Shown here in pieces: positions 28,234-36,671 of a stretch of 64,000 nucleotides of DNA. Position numbers and translations under genes: made by a program. How positions within the stretch are numbered: the first letter of the stretch is position 1; every line of letters starts with the position of its first letter. The DNA lies in contig NZ_JADCUC010000009.1 of assembly GCF_016464365.1 (NCBI RefSeq), positions 46,376-110,375 on the forward strand, written 5' to 3'. The notes beneath the pieces were generated by a model. It was not told the DNA's origin. It saw only the letters and a list, made by a program, of their open reading frames with translations, and did not search any database. This DNA comes from Sandaracinobacteroides hominis (GTDB taxonomy: Bacteria; Pseudomonadota; Alphaproteobacteria; Sphingomonadales; Sphingomonadaceae).

Positions 28234-28621
28234 GGTCGAGAACCGCCTCCGCCTCGATTTCGATCAGCCATTCCGGGCGGAGCAGGACGGCGCCGGCGAG
28301 CATGGTGGAGGCGGGGCGGATATCGCCGAAAATCTTCCCGTGGGCGCGGCCGACAGCCGCTGCATCGGCCGGGTTTACCAGGAACATGCGGGTGCGGACG
28401 ACGTCTGCCGCCGTGCCGCCGAGCGTTTCCACCGCCTCGACGATGATCTGCAGGCAGCGGGCGGCCTGTGCCTCGGCGTCGCCCGGCGTAGAGCTGCCGT
28501 CTGCCTCTACCGGCGCGGTGCCCGAGACAAGGATACGGTTGCCGACGCGGATGGCGCGTGAGAAACCGATGCTGGCTTCGAAGGGGGAGCCGGAGGAGGC
28601 CTTGCTGCGGGCTTGGGTCAT
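28226..28621 (-). CDS. RidA/YjgF family protein
   Basis: 131 residues, the usual RidA size. It shows SRAIRVGNRILVSGTAPV, GDAEAQAARCLQII and VVRTRMFLVNPADAAAVGRAH, and ends ...LIEIEAEAVLD. The conserved arginine of deaminating members is present in VVRTRMFLVN. The protein probably hydrolyses reactive enamines or imines in the cytosol. It sits upstream of and overlaps an aminotransferase. A more divergent, non-deaminating RidA subgroup cannot be excluded. Confidence 0.85.
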   Translation of the reverse strand: MTQARSKASSGSPFEASIGFSRAIRVGNRILVSGTAPVEADGSSTPGDAEAQAARCLQIIVEAVETLGGTAADVVRTRMFLVNPADAAAVGRAHGKIFGDIRPASTMLAGAVLLRPEWLIEIEAEAVLDHA

Positions 28622-28662
28622 GCGCCCGGCTCTAGCGGCGGGTTTTGGGGAAGGAAAGCCGC

Positions 28663-29106
28663 ATGCGGAACGCGGATCTGGTGTTTTCGATTGCCAACTG
28701 GTTCGTGCTGGTTGGATGGGCGGCGCTGCTGCTGGCGCCCTTGCGGCGCGACGCCCTGGTGCTGGTGGCGCGGGTGGTGGCGGCTGCGGTTTGCGCGATG
28801 TACGCGATTTTGGTGGTGCGCGGGCTGGCCGTGGGGCCGGGGCTGCCGGAGGGGGCCGGTTTTGGGTCGCTGGATGCGGTGGTGGCGTTGCTGTCCACGC
28901 GGGGGGCGATGTTGGCAGGCTGGATCCACTATCTGGCGTTCGATCTGTTTGTGGCGAGCTGGATGCTGGCGGACGCGCCGCGGGCAGGTGTGCCGCATTG
29001 GGTGGTGGTGCCGTTGCTGGGGCTGACCTTGATGATGGGACCTGTCGGATTGCTGGTTTATCTGCTGGTGGCCGGGATGCGGCGGCGGGGCCGGCCGGCT
29101 GCCTAG
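28663..29106 (+). CDS. ABA4-like membrane protein
   Basis: 147 residues with four predicted TM helices (about 9-25, 33-53, 80-104, 115-138). FGSLDAVVALLSTRGAMLAG, WIHYLAFDLFVASW and the DAPRAGVPHWVVVPLLGLTL...GPVGLLVY pattern match the ABA4-like family (DUF4281), named for a plant neoxanthin-synthesis protein. Bacterial members are uncharacterised. AAGGA upstream supports the ATG at 28663. It is divergent from ridA. Confidence 0.75.
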   Translation: MRNADLVFSIANWFVLVGWAALLLAPLRRDALVLVARVVAAAVCAMYAILVVRGLAVGPGLPEGAGFGSLDAVVALLSTRGAMLAGWIHYLAFDLFVASWMLADAPRAGVPHWVVVPLLGLTLMMGPVGLLVYLLVAGMRRRGRPAA

Positions 29107-29479
29107 CCGGCGTGTGCGGGCGGGTTTGGTGGTGCTGGTATTCCAGCTCGTGAGCGGCCGACGCCTGCCATCCCCAGCCGTTGGCATTTCGAAGCGGCGA
29201 CCCTTCCAGGGTGCCGCTTCTGCATTGGGCCAGCCTCGCCGCGATCAGGCGGAGACCAGATGTACGGCCGTGATCCGGGCTGGCGGCAAGCCGTTCCGCT
29301 TTGACAGTGCGATACGGCCGCCGGGATAGCCCCGCACGGACATGGTCTCGTCCCGCTATCGCTTAACATTTGTTGTCGCCCGCCTCTCTGAACTCGTCCA
29401 TATTCGCGGAACCGAAGCCTGACGAAACGAGCATATGCGCTCGGCTCGCTGCGGCTCTGGCACGGGGGTTCGCGCGCAG
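29107..29479. other. 373-bp intergenic region containing a run of hairpins
   Basis: No convincing ORF. The first ~110 bp form four adjacent stem-loops (listed separately); the remaining ~260 bp upstream of the histidine kinase show no further structure and no clear promoter. Confidence 0.55.
29134..29220. ncRNA. Candidate structured RNA (four consecutive hairpins)
   Basis: Adjacent or overlapping inverted repeats: GCTGG-tatt-CCAGC (29134-29147), GCTC-gt-GAGC (29146-29155), TGCCA...TGGCA (29166-29186) and GAAGCGGC...GCCGCTTC with inner ACCCT-tcc-AGGGT (29191-29220). The strand is not decided. The last stem could be a terminator but lacks a T run. No known RNA family is recognised. Confidence 0.35.
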
Positions 29480-30553
29480 ATGGCCGACATTTCCTTTGGT
29501 AGCGTGCGCGAGGATGGCGAACTTTCATCCTCCGACATCGATATCGCTAGCCTGAATGCGGCAACAATCGCGCGCGAGATTTCCGACGTGGAGGACGCGG
29601 CCGGGTTCCTCGCCACTCTCCTCGACAGCTCTGCGGACTGTATCAAGGTTTTGGATCGGCAAGGGAGGATCCTGTATGTCAACAACGGAGGCGTGCGAGT
29701 TCTGGAGGCAAGCTCGCCTGGTCAGTTGATCGGTCGATCCTGGCCGCAGATGTGGAGCGGCGCGGAGCTGGCCCATGCAGCGCAGGCGCTTGCCCGATCG
29801 CTGGACGGGGAAGTCGCCCGGTTTCGGGGGCCGAGCAGGACGTTGCAGGGATCTCAGCGCCATTGGGATGTGATGCTTGCGCCAATTCGATTGCATGGCG
29901 GATCGGTTGACTTTGTGCTGGCGACTGCGCGTGACATAACCGATCAGCAGCGCATGGAAGTCCAGCGCGAACTTCTGGCCCGCGAGCTGAACCATCGGGT
30001 CAAGAATATTCTGACCGTGGTAGGCGCGATTGCGCAACAGACGCTGAGACCTCCGGCAACTCTGGCCGATGCTGCGCACGACCTGAATGCGCGCATTCTT
30101 GCCCTGGCCCAGGCCCAGTCCATTTTTACGGCTTCCAACCTGGAAGGCGCCGAGATGGGCAGCGTAGTCGAAAAGGCGCTGGCTCCCTACAACAGGCCGC
30201 ACGATCGGCGCTTCCTGATCCGCCCCGGACCGGAGCTGTTCATATCCCCCTCGCAGTCGATGCATCTGGCACTTGCGATCCACGAGCTGGCGACCAATGC
30301 CCTCAAATATGGTGCGCTCACCACGGACGATGGCACGGTGAGCGTTGGCTGGGGCCCGCTTGCCGAGGGCACGCAACTGCAGTTCGAATGGCTGGAGCGC
30401 GGCGGGCCTCCGGTCTTGCCGCCTTCCCGTCGCGGCTTTGGCTCAAAGCTTATCGAGCGGGCCTTGGCCGCTGAATTCCGCAGCAAGGCCAGACTGGTGT
30501 TTGCGCCCGAAGGCCTGGAGTTCCGACTCTGTTGGAGCCCTGCCAGCGGATAG
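29480..30553 (+). CDS. PAS-domain HWE-family sensor histidine kinase
   Basis: 357 residues, cytoplasmic, no TM segment. A PAS domain (about 50-165: LDSSADCIKVLDRQGRILYV ... ARDITDQQ) precedes an HWE kinase core. The phosphoacceptor histidine is in LLARELNHRVKNIL and the N-box is LAIHELATNALKYGAL. GWGPLAEGTQLQFEWLERGG gives the W-x-E motif that names the family, and RRGFGSKLIERAL forms the G-box. HWE kinases in alphaproteobacteria often act on PhyR and the EcfG general stress response. The ATG at 29480 is preferred; 29435 is possible. Confidence 0.85.
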   Translation: MADISFGSVREDGELSSSDIDIASLNAATIAREISDVEDAAGFLATLLDSSADCIKVLDRQGRILYVNNGGVRVLEASSPGQLIGRSWPQMWSGAELAHAAQALARSLDGEVARFRGPSRTLQGSQRHWDVMLAPIRLHGGSVDFVLATARDITDQQRMEVQRELLARELNHRVKNILTVVGAIAQQTLRPPATLADAAHDLNARILALAQAQSIFTASNLEGAEMGSVVEKALAPYNRPHDRRFLIRPGPELFISPSQSMHLALAIHELATNALKYGALTTDDGTVSVGWGPLAEGTQLQFEWLERGGPPVLPPSRRGFGSKLIERALAAEFRSKARLVFAPEGLEFRLCWSPASG

Positions 30554-30674
30554 GATTTGAACGATCCATAACGCGGGGGCGTTGAACATGCGTACCGGGT
30601 TCCGCGCAGGACGCGGCGTCGGAACTATCCAGGGCTGCGGTGATTATCCCCCTGTATGGATGCAAGGATTTTCG

Positions 30675-30929
30675 ATGCCGCGCTATTTCTTCAATTTCGA
30701 AAATTCTGAATCCTATAGGGATCAGGATGGTGTGGAGCTGGCAGGTGACCACGATGCCTGCATCGAGGCTGTGAAGTTCGCCGGCGAGTATCTCCACAGT
30801 TCAGCACAAAGCGTGTGGGATGGGCGAAAGCTGTGCGTCGAAGCCCGGGACGCGCGAGGACGGGCGCTGGTTGTCATCAGCATCTCCCTTGATGTCGCGG
30901 GCACCCCACTGTCGCCGCGCAACGGTTAG
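30675..30929 (+). CDS. DUF6894-type small protein
   Basis: 84 residues. It starts MPRYFFNFENSESYRDQDG, then VELAGDHDACIEAVKFAGEYL and a beta strand pair (LCVEARDARGRALVVISISL). This is the MPRYFF...D-x-x-G pattern of the DUF6894 family, small alphaproteobacterial proteins with no known function that often sit near stress or light-response genes. An AAGGA site lies upstream of the ATG. It lies between an HWE kinase and a Crp/Fnr regulator on the same strand. Confidence 0.7.
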   Translation: MPRYFFNFENSESYRDQDGVELAGDHDACIEAVKFAGEYLHSSAQSVWDGRKLCVEARDARGRALVVISISLDVAGTPLSPRNG

Positions 30930-30958
30930 CGCAGCCCACATTTCCTTCAGGACATGCG

Positions 30959-31672
30959 ATGTACACAGACCGGTTTCTGAAAGACAAACGAGGCGTGCGG
31001 CTTGAGCCCGCCGAGCGCGCCGCGCTGGAAGCGGCGATTTCCGACATCAAGACCTTCCCGCCCCGGAAGACGGTTGTCTTTGCCGGCGAGACGATGAACT
31101 TCAGCATGCTCCTGATCGACGGGCTGATGTCGCGCTACATCGACGACAGGCGCGGTTTCCGGCAGCTCGTTGCCGTACATGTGCCGGGAGATTTCATGGA
31201 TCTCCATGGATTTCCGCTGAAGCAGCTCGACCACGACGTGGCAACACTTACGGCCTCCACGGTCGCGATGGTGCCGCACCGGGCGCTGGAACAGCTGATA
31301 GAGGCGGAGCCACCGCTGGCGCGGAAACTGTGGTTCGCAACCTTGATAGATGCTGCCATTCACCGGGCCTGGCTGTTTCGTCTGGGCCGGCTTGATGCCA
31401 CAGGTCGGGTTGCCCATTTCATCTGCGAGATGAACGCCCGGCTGGTGGCTGCGGATTGCAGCGACGGACAATCGTTCGCGCTTGGTCTGACGCAGGTCGA
31501 CCTTGCCGAAATCTGTGGCCTGACGACGGTGCACGTGAACCGGGTGGTGCGGATCCTTCGGGAGGAAGGCCTCTGCCGTATCCAGGCCGGCCGGGTGGAG
31601 ATTCTGGATCTGAAACGGCTGACGGCGCGGGCGCAATTCGATCCCTACTATCTCTATAATGCGCATCCGTGA
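30959..31672 (+). CDS. Crp/Fnr family transcriptional regulator
   Basis: 237 residues. The N-terminal cyclic-nucleotide-binding-like beta-roll (about 25-130; PPRKTVVFAGETMNFSMLL) lacks the Arg/Ser pair needed for cAMP and the cysteines of Fnr, so the signal is unknown. The C-terminal winged helix contains LTQVDLAEICGLTTVHVNRV, a standard Crp-type recognition helix. It follows the DUF6894 gene by 29 bp. An inverted repeat after its stop may end the transcript. Confidence 0.85.
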   Translation: MYTDRFLKDKRGVRLEPAERAALEAAISDIKTFPPRKTVVFAGETMNFSMLLIDGLMSRYIDDRRGFRQLVAVHVPGDFMDLHGFPLKQLDHDVATLTASTVAMVPHRALEQLIEAEPPLARKLWFATLIDAAIHRAWLFRLGRLDATGRVAHFICEMNARLVAADCSDGQSFALGLTQVDLAEICGLTTVHVNRVVRILREEGLCRIQAGRVEILDLKRLTARAQFDPYYLYNAHP

Positions 31673-31675
31673 GCG

Positions 31676-31704
31676 GAACGGCGGAGAACAAACATGCCGT
31701 TCCA
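31676..31704 (+). terminator. Hairpin after the Crp/Fnr gene
   Basis: Perfect 8-bp inverted repeat GGAACGGC / GCCGTTCC with a 13-nt loop, 3 bases after the stop codon, followed by AATTAACG. No T run, so termination is uncertain; the left arm also contains a GGAAC box. Confidence 0.4.
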
Positions 31705-31743
31705 ATTAACGTCTTCACCTATGTTGTGACGAAATTTTTTTCG

Positions 31744-31768
31744 GGAACGCCGGTCGTGGAGGTGGGTT
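31744..31768 (+). promoter_or_regulatory. Possible EcfG (general stress sigma) promoter
   Basis: GGAAC at 31744-31748 and GTT at 31766-31768 with 17 bases between match the GGAAC-N16/17-(c)GTT pattern of alphaproteobacterial EcfG promoters. It lies 42 bp upstream of the small disordered protein gene. The base before GTT is G rather than the more common C. Confidence 0.4.
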
Positions 31769-31810
31769 GCCTTTGTGCCGCATCGTCGCGGCAAGCACAG
31801 GAGAAGCCAG

Positions 31811-31969
31811 ATGGCGGATAGCAAGCAAACCGATACGCACAAGAGCGGCGGCAAGGATGCCAAGGGCGGTAGCCAGAGCCCGGCGGGCAAGGATACCAAG
31901 AACGGCGATACCAAGAGCGGCGATACCAAGAGCGGCTCTTCGAGCAAAGCCAAGACCGGCTCGCGCTGA
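31811..31969 (+). CDS. Small disordered Lys/Ser/Gly/Asp/Thr-rich protein
   Basis: 52 residues, almost only K, S, G, D, T, A, Q and N. Near-repeats (GKDAKGG, GKDTKNG, DTKSG, DTKSG) make it intrinsically disordered and very hydrophilic. AGGAGA lies 6 nt upstream of the ATG. A GGAAC...GGTT promoter-like pair sits upstream and a good hairpin terminator downstream, so it appears to be a real single-gene unit. Hydrophilin-like stress proteins have this composition; that role is an inference. Confidence 0.6.
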   Translation: MADSKQTDTHKSGGKDAKGGSQSPAGKDTKNGDTKSGDTKSGSSSKAKTGSR

Positions 31970-31976
31970 ACGGGGC

Positions 31977-31997
31977 GGACGGGGTTTTCCCCCGTCC
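31977..31997 (+). terminator. Terminator hairpin after the small disordered protein gene
   Basis: Stem GGACGGGG / CCCCGTCC with a TTTTC loop, 7 bases after the stop. No long T tract follows. Confidence 0.55.
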
Positions 31998-32062
31998 TGC
32001 CTTCCGTGCAGGATTGCCACATCTCGCTGGCAGCATCTGTGTCGTACCGGCATACTGGCCCG

Positions 32063-32821
32063 ATGATCGCCTTTTCCCACGTTACAAAGGCCTATGGCGA
32101 TCGGTTGGTCGTCGACGACGTCTCGATGATTGTGGAGAAAGCTGCGTTCGTGGTCCTGGTGGGCCAGTCCGGGGCGGGGAAGACCAGCTTGCTGAAGGCC
32201 GTCAACCGGCTGGTGCAGATCGACGGCGGGTCCGTCCGCATCGACGGCGAGGATGTGGCGGCGATGCAGCTTACCGACCTCCGGCGCCGGGTTGGCTATG
32301 TGTTTCAGGGCGTAGGGCTGTTTCCGCACATGAGCGTGGCGCAGAATATCTGGATCGGCCCGCGGCTGCGGGGGACACCGGATTCTGCACGACCGGCGCG
32401 CGTTGCCGAACTGCTCGAACTCGTGTCGCTGCCTGCTGACCTGGCCGAACGCCTCCCGGCGCAACTGTCCGGCGGGCAGGCGCAGCGGGTGGGGTTTGCC
32501 CGTGCGCTTGCGGCAAACCCGGAGATCATGCTGATGGACGAGCCTTTCGGCGCACTGGACCCGGTGACGCGTCGCGATCTCGGGCTTGCCTACCGGGCGC
32601 TCCACGACAGGATGGGGCTGACCAGCCTGCTGGTGACCCATGACATGGCCGAAGCCTTGCGGCTGGCCGACCGGATCGTGGTGGTAGGTGACGGCAAAAT
32701 CCTGGCCGACCTGCCGCCGGCCGAATTGCTGCAGTTCCGGGGCGACGAGCGGGTGTGCGCCATGATCGATGTCGTGCGCGAGGGTGCCCGGCATTTTTCC
32801 GTGCTGGAACGGAACGGATGA
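32063..32821 (+). CDS. ABC transporter ATPase, EgtV/OpuC type (putative ergothioneine or quaternary amine importer)
   Basis: 252 residues. The Walker A motif is GQSGAGKTSL, the signature LSGGQAQRV, the Walker B IMLMDEPFGALDPVTR and the H-loop LLVTHDM. The best match by eye is the OpuCA/OsmV/EgtV group of betaine-type importers. It lacks the C-terminal CBS pair of OpuCA, as EgtV does in some species. Its stop overlaps the start of the permease/binding-protein fusion (ATGA), and egtB-egtD follow, so ergothioneine is the favoured substrate. Betaine or choline remains possible. Confidence 0.8.
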   Translation: MIAFSHVTKAYGDRLVVDDVSMIVEKAAFVVLVGQSGAGKTSLLKAVNRLVQIDGGSVRIDGEDVAAMQLTDLRRRVGYVFQGVGLFPHMSVAQNIWIGPRLRGTPDSARPARVAELLELVSLPADLAERLPAQLSGGQAQRVGFARALAANPEIMLMDEPFGALDPVTRRDLGLAYRALHDRMGLTSLLVTHDMAEALRLADRIVVVGDGKILADLPPAELLQFRGDERVCAMIDVVREGARHFSVLERNG

Positions 32822-34350
32822 GCGACCTGCTGCGGCTGGTGCAGGCGCATCTGCTGCTGAGCATCTGCGCGATGATAGTGGCACTGGCGATCGGCCTGCC
32901 GATTGCGATCCTGGCGGCAAGGCGGCCGCGGATCGGCGCGCCGATACTCGGCCTCGTCAGTCTGCTGCAGACCATTCCGGGGCTGGCGCTGCTGGCGCTC
33001 TTCTATCCACTGCTGCTGTTCCTTGGCCGTGCAACCGGCCTGCCGATCCCGGCGCTGGGGTTCCTGCCCGCGCTGCTGGCGCTGGCGCTGTTTGCCCTGC
33101 TGCCGATCATCCGCAACGGGGTTACCGCCATTCGCGGTGTCGATCCGACACTGGTGGAGGCCGCAGACGGGCTGGGCATGACCGGCTGGCAGCGGCTGGC
33201 GAAGGTGGAGCTGCCGCTGGGCGCGCCGGTACTTCTGGCGGGCATCCGCACTGCGACGGTCTGGACCATCGGCACGGCGACCCTTGCCACCACCATCGGC
33301 CAGCCGAGCCTGGGCGACCTCATCTTCTCGGGGCTGCAGACGGAGGACTGGCGGCGGGTTCTGACCGGTTGCCTGGCAGCAGCCGGGCTGGCGTTGACGG
33401 TGGATTTCCTGCTGGGACTGATCGAGGGCGGGTTGGCGCAGCGTCGGCGCTGGAAGGTTTGGACAGGGGCCGGCCTGCTGCTGGTGGCGGCGATAGCCGC
33501 CTTGCTGCCGCTGGGTGGGCGGCTGCCGAGCGACAAGGGGCAGACGGTCGTTGTCGGCGCGAAGAACTTCTCCGAGCAGTATATATTGGCCGAGCTGATC
33601 GAGATGCGGCTGAGGGCGGCCGGCTATCGCACCGAGCGGCGGGACAATCTTGGCTCGGCAATCGCCTATCGGGCGCTGGCGGCCGGCGACATCGACGTCT
33701 ATGTCGACTATTCCGGAACGCTCTGGGCAAATGTTCTGGGGCGTACCGACACGCTGCCCTCGGCGGCGATGCTGCAGGCGCTTCAGCGCGAGATGGCCGG
33801 GCGAGACAGGGTGCAGCTGCTGGGCGCGCTGGGCTTTGAGAATGCCTATGCCTTTGCGATGACGCGGGCCCGCGCAACGGAAATGGGGATAGCGGATCTC
33901 GACGATCTGGCCCGCGCCTCCGGCAAATTGCGGCTGGCGACCGATCTCGAGTTTCAGAACCGGCCGGAGTGGCAGGCGGTGGAGCGGCTTTATCGCCCGC
34001 AATTCCGGGAAATCCGCCAGTACAGCCCCACCTTCATGTATCGCGCGCTCGGCGATCGATCGGCAGACGCCATCACCGCCTTTTCGTCGGATGGCCGTAT
34101 ATCCGAAATGCAGCTCATCACGCTGCCAGACCCGCGCCGCGCCCTGCCCCACTATGATGCCGTTCTGCTGCTGGGGCCGGGTATCGGCAACGACCCTGGT
34201 ATAGCTGCAGTATTGCAGTCGCTGGTCGGCTCCATTCCGATCGACAGCATGCGGGCGGCGAACTGGATGGTCGACCGCGACGCCGACAAGACGACGCCGA
34301 GACAGGCGGCCGAATGGCTGGATGGAAAAATCAACCGGGACCGCATGTAA
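32818..34350 (+). CDS. Fused ABC permease/substrate-binding protein, EgtU-like
   Basis: 510 residues. The N-terminal half (about 1-210) is a BPD_transp permease with five or six TM helices and the coupling motif EAADGLGMTGWQRLAKVELPLG. A further TM segment (about 220-238) tethers a C-terminal OpuAC-type binding domain (about 245-505; VVVGAKNFSEQYILAELIEM, DIDVYVDYSGT). This permease-binding fusion is the EgtU arrangement described for bacterial ergothioneine uptake and also occurs in OpuB/OpuC-like betaine importers. Position directly before egtB supports ergothioneine; pocket residues were not checked. Confidence 0.82.
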   Translation: MSDLLRLVQAHLLLSICAMIVALAIGLPIAILAARRPRIGAPILGLVSLLQTIPGLALLALFYPLLLFLGRATGLPIPALGFLPALLALALFALLPIIRNGVTAIRGVDPTLVEAADGLGMTGWQRLAKVELPLGAPVLLAGIRTATVWTIGTATLATTIGQPSLGDLIFSGLQTEDWRRVLTGCLAAAGLALTVDFLLGLIEGGLAQRRRWKVWTGAGLLLVAAIAALLPLGGRLPSDKGQTVVVGAKNFSEQYILAELIEMRLRAAGYRTERRDNLGSAIAYRALAAGDIDVYVDYSGTLWANVLGRTDTLPSAAMLQALQREMAGRDRVQLLGALGFENAYAFAMTRARATEMGIADLDDLARASGKLRLATDLEFQNRPEWQAVERLYRPQFREIRQYSPTFMYRALGDRSADAITAFSSDGRISEMQLITLPDPRRALPHYDAVLLLGPGIGNDPGIAAVLQSLVGSIPIDSMRAANWMVDRDADKTTPRQAAEWLDGKINRDRM

Positions 34351-34414
34351 CAAAATCCGTTCAGGATAGTTTCCTCAATCGGTGACCGCGCTGAACCGAA
34401 GGATGACAAGGGGG

Positions 34415-35683
34415 ATGGATAGCGTGACCTCTGAAACGGCGACCGGCAGCGCAGAAGAACTCCGTGCACAATTCCTGGCCGTGCGGGCTCTGAGCCTGGA
34501 TCTGGTGCGCGGACTTTCGGAAGCGGATGCAACCGCCCAGTCCATGCCGGACGCCTCCCCAGCCAAATGGCACCTCGCGCATACCAGCTGGTTTTTCGAG
34601 ACCTTCCTGCTGCGTGATCACGTGCCCGGTTATCGGCTGCAAGACCCACGCTGGGCCTACCTGTTCAACAGCTATTATGAGGCCGAGGGCCCACGCCATC
34701 CCCGGCCGCAGCGTGGCCTGCTGACGCGACCTTCTCTTGCCGAAGTCATCGACTACCGGCTTCGGGTGGACGAGACGTTGCTGGAGGCGATGGACATTGT
34801 CGCTGAGCGCTGTCCGCAGCTGCTTGCGCTTGGGCTGAACCACGAACAACAGCATCAGGAACTGCTGCTGACGGATCTGAAGCACCTGTTCTTTCATAAC
34901 CCGCTGAGTCCGGCAGCCTGGGCTGAGGGACCGGGCAATGGCGGCCCGCATTATGTGCAAGCGGCGGGCTGGCTGCCTCAGGCGGAAGGGCTGGTCAGCA
35001 TTGGCGCCGCCGGGAATGGTTTCGCGTTCGATTGCGAAGGACCGGCCCACCTGCACTTCCTCCGTCCCCATGCTCTGGCGGACAGACCGGTGACGAACGC
35101 TGAATGGTTCGATTTCATCGATGACAACGGCTATGCGACGCCATCGCTGTGGCTGTCGGACGGATGGGCTTGGGTCAACGCGCAGTCGGTCGAGGGACCG
35201 CTCTATTGGCGCCGGGACGGGCGCGATTGGGAACAGTTCACGCTGTCAGGCTGGCACCATGTCGATCCGGCGGCGCCTGTAGCTCATATCAGCCTCTATG
35301 AGGCGGACGCCTTTGCTGCCTGGGCCGGGGCGCGTCTGCCCACAGAACAGGAATGGGAAGCGGCGGCACAGCAGATGAATCCGGCAGAGGGGGTCCAGCT
35401 GGACGCGGCAGGGCCCGTGCAACCCCGGTTTCTTGCCGAGTCCGGGGGGATGTTCGGCAATGTATGGGAATGGACGGGGTCGCCCTATCGCCCTTATCCG
35501 GGCTTCCGGGCGGCGGCGGGCGCGGTCGGCGAATACAATGGCAAATTCATGAACGGGCAGTTCGTGCTGAAAGGCGGAAGTTGCGCCACGCCGCGGGGGC
35601 ACGTGCGCGCATCCTATCGCAACTTCTTCGAGCCGCATCAGCGCTGGCAGTTCACGGGCCTCAGGCTGGCGAAGGACGTTTGA
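34415..35683 (+). CDS. egtB: Ergothioneine biosynthesis sulfoxide synthase EgtB
   Basis: 422 residues. A DinB-like N-terminal domain carries the iron site (HLAHTSWFFETF, and HEQQHQELLLTDLKH as H-x3-H-x-E). An FGE-sulfatase-type C-terminal domain contains the family signatures FDCEGPAHLHF, LPTEQEWEAAA, GMFGNVWEWTGSPY and FVLKGGSCATP. The enzyme uses O2 and Fe(II) to join a thiol (gamma-glutamylcysteine or cysteine) to hercynine. No EgtA or EgtC is in the window. Start is uncertain: ATG 34403 and GTG 34382 are alternatives. It lies 64 bp after the transporter and one base before egtD. Confidence 0.93.
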   Translation: MDSVTSETATGSAEELRAQFLAVRALSLDLVRGLSEADATAQSMPDASPAKWHLAHTSWFFETFLLRDHVPGYRLQDPRWAYLFNSYYEAEGPRHPRPQRGLLTRPSLAEVIDYRLRVDETLLEAMDIVAERCPQLLALGLNHEQQHQELLLTDLKHLFFHNPLSPAAWAEGPGNGGPHYVQAAGWLPQAEGLVSIGAAGNGFAFDCEGPAHLHFLRPHALADRPVTNAEWFDFIDDNGYATPSLWLSDGWAWVNAQSVEGPLYWRRDGRDWEQFTLSGWHHVDPAAPVAHISLYEADAFAAWAGARLPTEQEWEAAAQQMNPAEGVQLDAAGPVQPRFLAESGGMFGNVWEWTGSPYRPYPGFRAAAGAVGEYNGKFMNGQFVLKGGSCATPRGHVRASYRNFFEPHQRWQFTGLRLAKDV

Positions 35684-35684
35684 G

Positions 35685-36671
35685 ATGCGGTTCGGGCATG
35701 CGACAGGCGTAAGCGGACGGTTTCAGGCGGAAGTCGATCCGGCTTTCCGCTTCGACGTGCTGCAGGGACTTTCCCAGACGCAAAAGGCGGTTCCCGCGCG
35801 CTGGCTGTACGATCTTGCCGGGTCGCGCCTGTTCGAGGAAATCACCCAGCTTGCAGACTATTATCCGACGCGGGTGGAGACCGCGCTGCTGAAACAACAT
35901 GGGGCGGAAATCGGCCGCCTTGCCGGCAAGGCGAGCGCCGTGGTCGAATTCGGCTCTGGCAGCTCCACGAAGACGCCTCTTCTGTTGCGGGAGCTGCAGC
36001 CGGCGATCTATGTGCCCATCGACATATCCGGCGAATTCCTGCGTCAGTCGGGAGCGCAGCTGTCGGCGCAGTTTCCCGAGCTCACCATATTGCCGGTGCA
36101 GGCGGATTTTACCCGCCCCGTGCAATTGCCGCCCGCCCTCCGCGGCCATCCCACGCTGGGCTTCTTCCCGGGCTCTACCATCGGTAATCTGATTCCCTGG
36201 AGCGCGATCGACCTGCTGCGGTCCATGCGGGAAACCCTGGGCGATGGCGCGCAGCTGTTGATCGGCATGGACCGGGTCAAGGACATCGGCCGGCTTGTCC
36301 GGGCCTATGACGATCCCGAGGGCGTGACGGCAAGGTTCAATTTGAACCTCGTCACCCGCATCAACCGGGAACTGGGCGCGGATATCCCGATAGCGATGCT
36401 CCGCCACCGGGCAAGGTGGAACGCGGAATTGAGCCGTGTGGAAATGCACCTGGAAGCGCTGGACGACCTGCTGTTTCACATGTGCGGCCAAAGATTCGAG
36501 ATGCGGCGCGGCGAAACGATCCACACCGAGAACAGCCACAAGTACACGCCCGATCAAGCAAAACTGCTGTTGCAGGCGGGAGGCTGGACCCAGCGGCATC
36601 TCTGGACGGACGCGGACCAGGATTTCCTGATCCTGTTGGCGCAGGCAACGGAACACAAGTCCGCACCCTGA
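35685..36671 (+). CDS. egtD: L-histidine N(alpha)-methyltransferase EgtD
   Basis: 328 residues. It trimethylates histidine with SAM to hercynine, the substrate of EgtB. Family marks include YDLAGSRLFEEITQLADYYP, the SAM loop VVEFGSGSSTKTPLLL, GFFPGSTIGNL and IHTENSHKYTPDQ, which holds the histidine-binding region. The ATG lies one base after the egtB stop, so the two are co-translated. The reversed B-D order and adjacent importer differ from the mycobacterial five-gene cluster. Confidence 0.95.
   Translation: MRFGHATGVSGRFQAEVDPAFRFDVLQGLSQTQKAVPARWLYDLAGSRLFEEITQLADYYPTRVETALLKQHGAEIGRLAGKASAVVEFGSGSSTKTPLLLRELQPAIYVPIDISGEFLRQSGAQLSAQFPELTILPVQADFTRPVQLPPALRGHPTLGFFPGSTIGNLIPWSAIDLLRSMRETLGDGAQLLIGMDRVKDIGRLVRAYDDPEGVTARFNLNLVTRINRELGADIPIAMLRHRARWNAELSRVEMHLEALDDLLFHMCGQRFEMRRGETIHTENSHKYTPDQAKLLLQAGGWTQRHLWTDADQDFLILLAQATEHKSAP

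Noticed and set aside
32590..34353. 587-codon minus-strand frame opposite the ABC transporter
   Set aside because: Gln/Arg-rich shadow of the permease/binding-protein fusion.
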